From positions 1 through 64,000 of the forward strand of contig NZ_JAKZKV010000012.1 in assembly GCF_022808675.1 (NCBI RefSeq): a DNA stretch of 64,000 nt, written 5' to 3'. This DNA comes from Parabacteroides sp. FAFU027. GTDB lineage: Bacteria; Bacteroidota; Bacteroidia; Bacteroidales; UBA7332. Positions 63,910 to 64,000 of this stretch are shown here, piece by piece. The notes under the pieces are model-generated. The model had not been told where the DNA came from. It ran no database searches and saw only the letters and a list, made by a program, of their open reading frames with translations. How positions within the stretch are numbered: the stretch's first letter is position 1; each line of letters begins with the position of its first letter. The translations under genes were made by a program, and so were the position numbers.

Positions 63910-64000
63910 TCATTCCCCTTCAAATGTCATGGCCGAAAAGACATCGTGGTCTTTAATTGCCTCGCGTCCTTTCAAATCAGGCAACTCGACCAGAAAAGCA
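63910..64000 (-). CDS. apt: Adenine phosphoribosyltransferase, C-terminal part
   Basis: A 3' fragment of a minus-strand gene that continues past the right edge. The 29 readable residues, beginning AFLVELPDLKGREAIKDHDV and ending MTFEGE before a TGA at 63910-63912, closely resemble the C-terminus of adenine phosphoribosyltransferase, which has an ELPxLxGRExL motif and a short C-terminal tail. It would salvage adenine to AMP. Assignment rests on a short piece. Confidence 0.65.
   Translation of the reverse strand, partial: AFLVELPDLKGREAIKDHDVFSAMTFEGE

Noticed and set aside
1-64000. Transposase, integrase or tRNA-associated island boundaries
   Set aside because: No such gene or tRNA was recognised anywhere in the window; mobility is indicated only by non-autonomous repeats.

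Overview
The window looks like a chromosomal segment of a Bacteroidota bacterium, most likely order Bacteroidales. Supporting signs are the fused aspartokinase-homoserine dehydrogenase, the MurF-alanine racemase fusion, GSCFA, DUF5686 and paired DUF3857 proteins, a pectate lyase with a type IX secretion tail, an UpxY-type antiterminator, and several promoters with the Bacteroidota -7 motif TAnnTTTG. No rRNA, tRNA, transposase, integrase or canonical CRISPR array was seen.

Layout. (1) 0.5-9.3 kb, minus strand: methylglyoxal synthase, a DUF5686 outer-membrane protein, a family 9 pectate lyase and two adjacent DUF3857/transglutaminase proteins. (2) 9.6-15.0 kb, plus strand: a threonine operon (thrA fusion, a phosphoglycerate-mutase-like candidate homoserine kinase, thrC), preceded by a 20-residue threonine-rich leader peptide that suggests attenuation. 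(3) 15.1-17.1 kb: an AT-rich Shedu-like nuclease gene with a lectin-like C-terminal domain, followed by two parallel arrays of 41-bp units built from two alternating hairpins. (4) 17.1-20.6 kb: a GSCFA protein overlapping murF-alr. (5) 20.8-57.3 kb, minus strand: a large surface-polysaccharide locus. Its genes read from a Wzc-type kinase and an UpxY antiterminator, through two sugar-nucleotide dehydrogenases, an ABC exporter (Wzm/Wzt), an AT-rich block of glycosyltransferases and modifying enzymes, to a polymerase-like membrane protein, more glycosyltransferases, a UDP-xylose synthase and a final glycosyltransferase. Ugd and Uxs together give UDP-glucose to UDP-glucuronate to UDP-xylose. (6) 59.2-63.1 kb: a nitroreductase (minus) and a B12-dependent ribonucleotide reductase (plus). 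The right edge holds the 3' end of a probable adenine phosphoribosyltransferase gene.

The gene-free DNA is dominated by dispersed palindromic repeat families: GAGACGYGGC hairpins, AGCGGC hairpins, arrays of TTGTCCACGAATT-type repeats, a composite element ending in a TTACTTTTTTG hairpin, and several others. Some of these run into coding sequence: one supplies the C-terminus of an acetyltransferase and one makes an in-frame insert in a glycosyltransferase.

Items most worth attention are the twin hairpin arrays beside the Shedu-like gene, the threonine leader, an acyltransferase gene split at an (AT)6 tract (possible phase variation), and a GxxExxY nuclease-like gene embedded in the densest repeat field. 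All functional calls come from reading the sequence; no database search was run.
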